NCBI GenBank assembly: GCA_003833135.1
Contig: QZLH01000549.1
Location: 14,108-77,972, forward strand
Length of the DNA stretch: 63,865 nucleotides
Source of the DNA: Oehlia diaphana
Lineage: Eukaryota; Glomeromycota; Glomeromycetes; Glomerales; Glomeraceae
Direction of reading: 5' to 3'
The notes beneath the pieces were generated by a model. It did no database searches. It saw only the letters and a program-made list of their open reading frames with translations, and had not been told where the DNA came from. Positions 60,659 through 63,865 of the stretch are shown here, piece after piece. The translations under genes and the position numbers were made by a program. Position 1 is the stretch's first letter, and each line of letters begins with the position of its first letter.

Positions 60659-62653
60659 CTAGTCAAGAAATATATATATAACTTTTAGTATAATTGAAGG
60701 GAAAAGCAAAAAAAAAAATGAATAAAAATTACCTTTATTCGAAACAAAAAGTGTGCACCTAATATCGTTTTCTAACAATTTGCGGTTGCAAAATGTACAA
60801 GTTCTCTTGCATTTACAATCGGCATATTTTAATTTGATTTTTTTATTTTTCTGCTTTAAAAAAACTGGACCACAATTTGCAGAATATACGCTAATGTATA
60901 GAATTTTCTCAATATTTTTCACATTTTTAATCGATTCATATCTTCTCTGTCTCATAAACCTCATAAACCTTTCTTTTAATTGAATACTTTCGTAAATCTT
61001 AGAAATTCCTGATACGAGTACTTGAAACCTAAAACTACAAGGTAATTTAACATATTTATTCTCTTTTAAACTATAAGAAAATACGTTTGCTTCGATAGTA
61101 CTTTCTTTTTTTAAAAAATAATGCCCGATAAGAATAGATTTATCCGAATCATTCAATTCATTTAATACAGGAATTCCAAAGAAAGTATTTTGTTCAAAAC
61201 TGAATTGCGTTAACTCTTGATCATTTAAATTTTGATAATCTTTATAATGTACTTCCAATCGCGTATCATCATTTTCATCATTTGGAAAATCGAAACCATA
61301 ACCAATAATCATAAACCCAATTTTTAAATTATGCCGTTTTTGGTTTTTTTGGTAACAATGGATAATGAGTTTCGGTTTTTCATTACCTTTACGTGGATGA
61401 TAGATTTGACAGTTATAGAAATCATTTTTCTCATCACCAACAATCGTCGCGAATATACTGCAATCAGCTTCTTCTTTCTTAATTGTTTCACAGATCTTTC
61501 CTCGTAATGGTAAATCAACAATTTCTCGTTCTCCATATTCTAATTGACGACTGAAAGATATAATATCATGATAAAGAATTTTTTTTCCAAGGATTTTATA
61601 TACCTTCTCACGTAAATTATCATCTAAAAGCTGAAAAATATGAATCGGTTCACGAAATTCTATGCAATCCCAATGTTTATAATCGGATAGTGACTTAATC
61701 CATTCTTTTTTATCAAAACTATCGAGATCTTGTGATTCTCCTCCGATGCAGCTGCTATATTTCCACTCTGAGCTTGTTGATTCACTTATTGAATTATCAA
61801 TACCAAATCCAACTTCGACGTTAAGTTCCACTGCAGGAGTTACAGGAATACCAATTGTTGGAGAAACATCGTTAATTTTCTGTTCAGAAGATATATTTGA
61901 TTTTCTTTCGTTCACATAATAAACTATCCCACCTAAAGTAACTTTAGTAGGAGCGAATTGACCGTATTTTTTATTAATTTTTATAAGTTTTTCACGATCT
62001 TTTGATTCCACGGCTTCTTTAACTTCATCGATAAATTCCCCAGTAGGTTCTAAACCTTCAAATTTTAAATGCAATTTAGAACTTTTTGCATAACTAAAAG
62101 AAAAATTCTTTTCTATTTCTTTACATTTATTTCGCTTATTCGTAGAAGATAATCCTAACGATCCAAAATTCATCAATTCAGCTTCAGCATTTAGAAACAT
62201 AGTTATTTTTTTCTCCCAGGTATTCTTTGAATTAAATTTGACTGTTTCATAACTAATAGTCACATTAGGTTTGGCACGCTTGATATCTTTTATCGTAAAT
62301 GCTTTTTTATCCGCAATTTTGATTTCAGTATTAATAGGGGTTAAAGTACGCCCGTATTCAAGTTTTAATGTCGTTTTAAAATATTCTGGACCAGGAAATT
62401 CCCAATTTTTCAAATATACAGTATTGTCCATGATGATATCTTTTAAATCGCGTTCGGATTCACTATCAGGCGTTATGACTTCACGATCTCCATCCAAAAA
62501 CAATAATGTATCATTCATTCTAATGGTACTATTATATGTAAGCTGTTTACGAATTTCTGATAATTTATCAGTAATTTTCAGTTTAATAAGCGACGATAGA
62601 TCATCATCTAGCGTTTCCCTTATAACTCTTATTTGAATTCTTGTATCAGACAT
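60659..62653 (-). CDS. Protein with ubiquitin-like N-terminus and MACPF-like core (up to 664 aa)
   Basis: From ATG at 62653. Residues 1-85 look like a ubiquitin-like fold (LKITDKLSEIRKQL, STIRMNDTLLFLDGD). Residues about 95-260 include KLEYGRTLTPINTEI, FLNAEAELMNFGSLG and NKKYGQFAPTKVTLGGIVYY, a MACPF-type YG-LGG core, followed by a serine- and threonine-rich stretch (GIDNSISESTSSEWKYSS) that could be a membrane hairpin. Then come WDCIEFREP, a beta-rich region with FGIPVLNELNDSDKSILIG and YSLKENKYVKLP, and a cysteine-rich tail (DCKCKRTCTFC). The last 20 or so hydrophobic residues are suspect: 60732-60659 looks like a 74-bp GT-AG intron whose AG coincides with the annotated stop. TATATATATAG lies about 75 bp upstream. 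Function is unknown. Pore formation or an immune-like role is inference from the fold only. Confidence 0.82.
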   Translation of the reverse strand: MSDTRIQIRVIRETLDDDLSSLIKLKITDKLSEIRKQLTYNSTIRMNDTLLFLDGDREVITPDSESERDLKDIIMDNTVYLKNWEFPGPEYFKTTLKLEYGRTLTPINTEIKIADKKAFTIKDIKRAKPNVTISYETVKFNSKNTWEKKITMFLNAEAELMNFGSLGLSSTNKRNKCKEIEKNFSFSYAKSSKLHLKFEGLEPTGEFIDEVKEAVESKDREKLIKINKKYGQFAPTKVTLGGIVYYVNERKSNISSEQKINDVSPTIGIPVTPAVELNVEVGFGIDNSISESTSSEWKYSSCIGGESQDLDSFDKKEWIKSLSDYKHWDCIEFREPIHIFQLLDDNLREKVYKILGKKILYHDIISFSRQLEYGEREIVDLPLRGKICETIKKEEADCSIFATIVGDEKNDFYNCQIYHPRKGNEKPKLIIHCYQKNQKRHNLKIGFMIIGYGFDFPNDENDDTRLEVHYKDYQNLNDQELTQFSFEQNTFFGIPVLNELNDSDKSILIGHYFLKKESTIEANVFSYSLKENKYVKLPCSFRFQVLVSGISKIYESIQLKERFMRFMRQRRYESIKNVKNIEKILYISVYSANCGPVFLKQKNKKIKLKYADCKCKRTCTFCNRKLLENDIRCTLFVSNKGNFYSFFFLLFPSIILKVIYIFLD

Positions 62654-62659
62654 ATTCAG

Positions 62660-63478
62660 AATCGTTAAAAAGAGGAGAATATTTTTGAAATAATAAGTAG
62701 TTTACGTGCCTTATGCTTTATGAAACTATATATATAGATATAAAATAAATCAATTGAAGGATTATTTTTTTTTTATTAAATTTTTTATTTTTGGATTTTT
62801 GTTAATGGATTTTCGTGATCACGTGATGTACGTAACTCCAAATACAAAAAAGGGATTTTGAACGAAACAATGATTACACATAATGCATAACATAAATCAA
62901 ACATGATCTCAACGTCCATTTTTATTTATTCAAATAAGACTAGTAAGACTCGGAAGGAATAGACCAAAAGATTATTAATCAAATGTAACCCTTAATTATA
63001 TTTTAAAAAGTCATTCATTTTAACGAGATATGGAATAGCACGATGCTATCCCTTCAGGTCACGTACTCTATTCCTTAGAGTACCGAAAAAAGAACTTTTG
63101 AATAAACTTCATTCTAAATATCCTTATTTGAGAATAAAATTACTGTATATTTCTTATTTTATTTCACGTTCTGGTCGATCACTTAAACTGTGAATAAGCT
63201 TTTTTTTTGAATGTATTGTACAATACTGTATATTACATATATGCACTAATATTTTTTATATCCATTACAATCACAACTCCAAATACTCCTATTTAATATA
63301 TTTTTTTTTATTTTACATTTTTGGCGCTATTGATTGATCACATACGTGAACTTGAATAAACTCTTTTTGAATAAATTTGTCCTTATTTATGAAAAAAAAA
63401 ATATAAAATTAAAACAAATTAAAGGTCCTCAATTTTCTTTTTTAAAAAAAAGAAATTAATTTTATATCAAACCATAAA
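62660..63478. promoter_or_regulatory. Divergent intergenic region between two family members
   Basis: About 820 bp separates the minus-strand 664-aa gene from the plus-strand relative starting at 63480. It contains TATATATATAG (about 62728), ATCACGTGATGTACGT (about 62818), a GGTCACGTACTC string (about 63058) and A/T tracts near 63400. No gene is seen. Shared regulation is possible but unproven. Confidence 0.4.
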
Positions 63479-63479
63479 A

Positions 63480-63865
63480 ATGACTTCAAATAAATTAAAA
63501 GTAAGAGTTAACGTAAATTACTCGAAATCATCCAAACCTAAAATAGTCGAATTGACTCTAAGGGATAATTTACCGGACATTCGTGAAATTCTTAAAAATG
63601 ATAATACTATTGAGATGAATGATACATTATTATTTTCGAAAAAATTTACTGATGGTAAATTGGCCGAAATATCACGTGAAAATGAGAAAGATTTTACTTT
63701 GAATGACATTATTGAAAAGTCGGACAACGTTGAAACTTCATACACTTTACGTTTAATAGAAACCTCAACATATTGGAAGTTCTTAAATGATTTACATAAA
63801 TTAGATTTTGGATGTACAATGACTTCTAATGGGATTAAAAGAGCGAATCAAAGAGCTTTTATAAC
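63480..63865 (+). CDS. Third ubiquitin-like/MACPF family gene, N-terminal part only
   Basis: ATG at 63480 opens a frame that runs to the window edge (128 codons). Residues 1-95 match the ubiquitin-like start of the 664-aa protein (VELTLRDNLPDIREILKND, IEMNDTLLFSKKF). The following segment (HKLDFGCTMTSNGIKRANQR) corresponds to the KLEYGRT block. It is oriented divergently from that gene. The remaining domains lie outside the window. Confidence 0.8.
   Translation, partial: MTSNKLKVRVNVNYSKSSKPKIVELTLRDNLPDIREILKNDNTIEMNDTLLFSKKFTDGKLAEISRENEKDFTLNDIIEKSDNVETSYTLRLIETSTYWKFLNDLHKLDFGCTMTSNGIKRANQRAFI

Noticed and set aside
62271..62636. 121-codon + strand ORF
   Set aside because: Antisense of the ubiquitin-like N-terminus of the 664-aa gene; conservation with its paralogue lies on the minus strand.
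1..63865. tRNA genes, rRNA genes and CRISPR arrays
   Set aside because: No tRNA-like B-box (GGTTCGAATCC type) with a matching acceptor stem, no rRNA core sequence and no regular repeat-spacer array was found. The tandem arrays present lack unique spacers.

Overview
The window looks like a piece of nuclear genome from an arbuscular mycorrhizal fungus (Glomeromycotina, most like Rhizophagus). The reasons are extreme AT richness, short GT-AG introns of about 60-90 bp, and lineage-typical expanded families (BTB-BACK-TLDc, F-box/LRR, and proteins with a ubiquitin-like N-terminus plus a MACPF-like core), set among many decayed transposable elements. No tRNA, rRNA, CRISPR array or bacterial operon was seen. 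The organism call is inference from gene content; no search was run.

Layout. 1-7 kb: AT-rich repeats, an unknown broken gene with a duplicated module, and a dead BTB-TLDc copy. 7.3-7.9 kb: a small two-exon gene of unknown function. 10.4-18.2 kb: a tandem array of three apparently intact BTB-BACK-TLDc genes, all on the + strand, with the same phase-2 intron and a shared promoter block, plus one truncated BTB relic and a Tc1/mariner-like MITE. 19-22.2 kb: an intact F-box/LRR gene followed by a decayed paralogue. 22.4-40.3 kb: a gene-poor stretch with remnants of non-LTR retrotransposons, an hAT element and possible kinase-tail exons.

40.8-46.4 kb is the most interesting part. A 4,220-bp DNA transposon (41753-45972) has 33-bp terminal inverted repeats and TAA target duplications. 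It carries one long gene on the minus strand that I could join by hand across five introns into a 1,081-codon open frame with D, D and E residues and a cysteine-rich tail. It sits inside an older Plavaka-like transposase pseudogene, at the end of one of its introns. A second copy of the element's left end lies 0.9 kb upstream and stops exactly at a single N, which points to a hidden assembly gap.

46.4-55.5 kb: a 458-base gap, LINE fragments, a C2H2 zinc-finger ORF, a dispersed CAGGT-rich repeat, a Tigger/pogo-like transposase pseudogene and two broken unknown genes. 56-63.9 kb: three paralogous genes. One is full length with a ubiquitin-like N-terminus, one lacks that domain, and one runs off the window end. 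A tandem satellite with a unit of about 171-183 bp lies between the first two.
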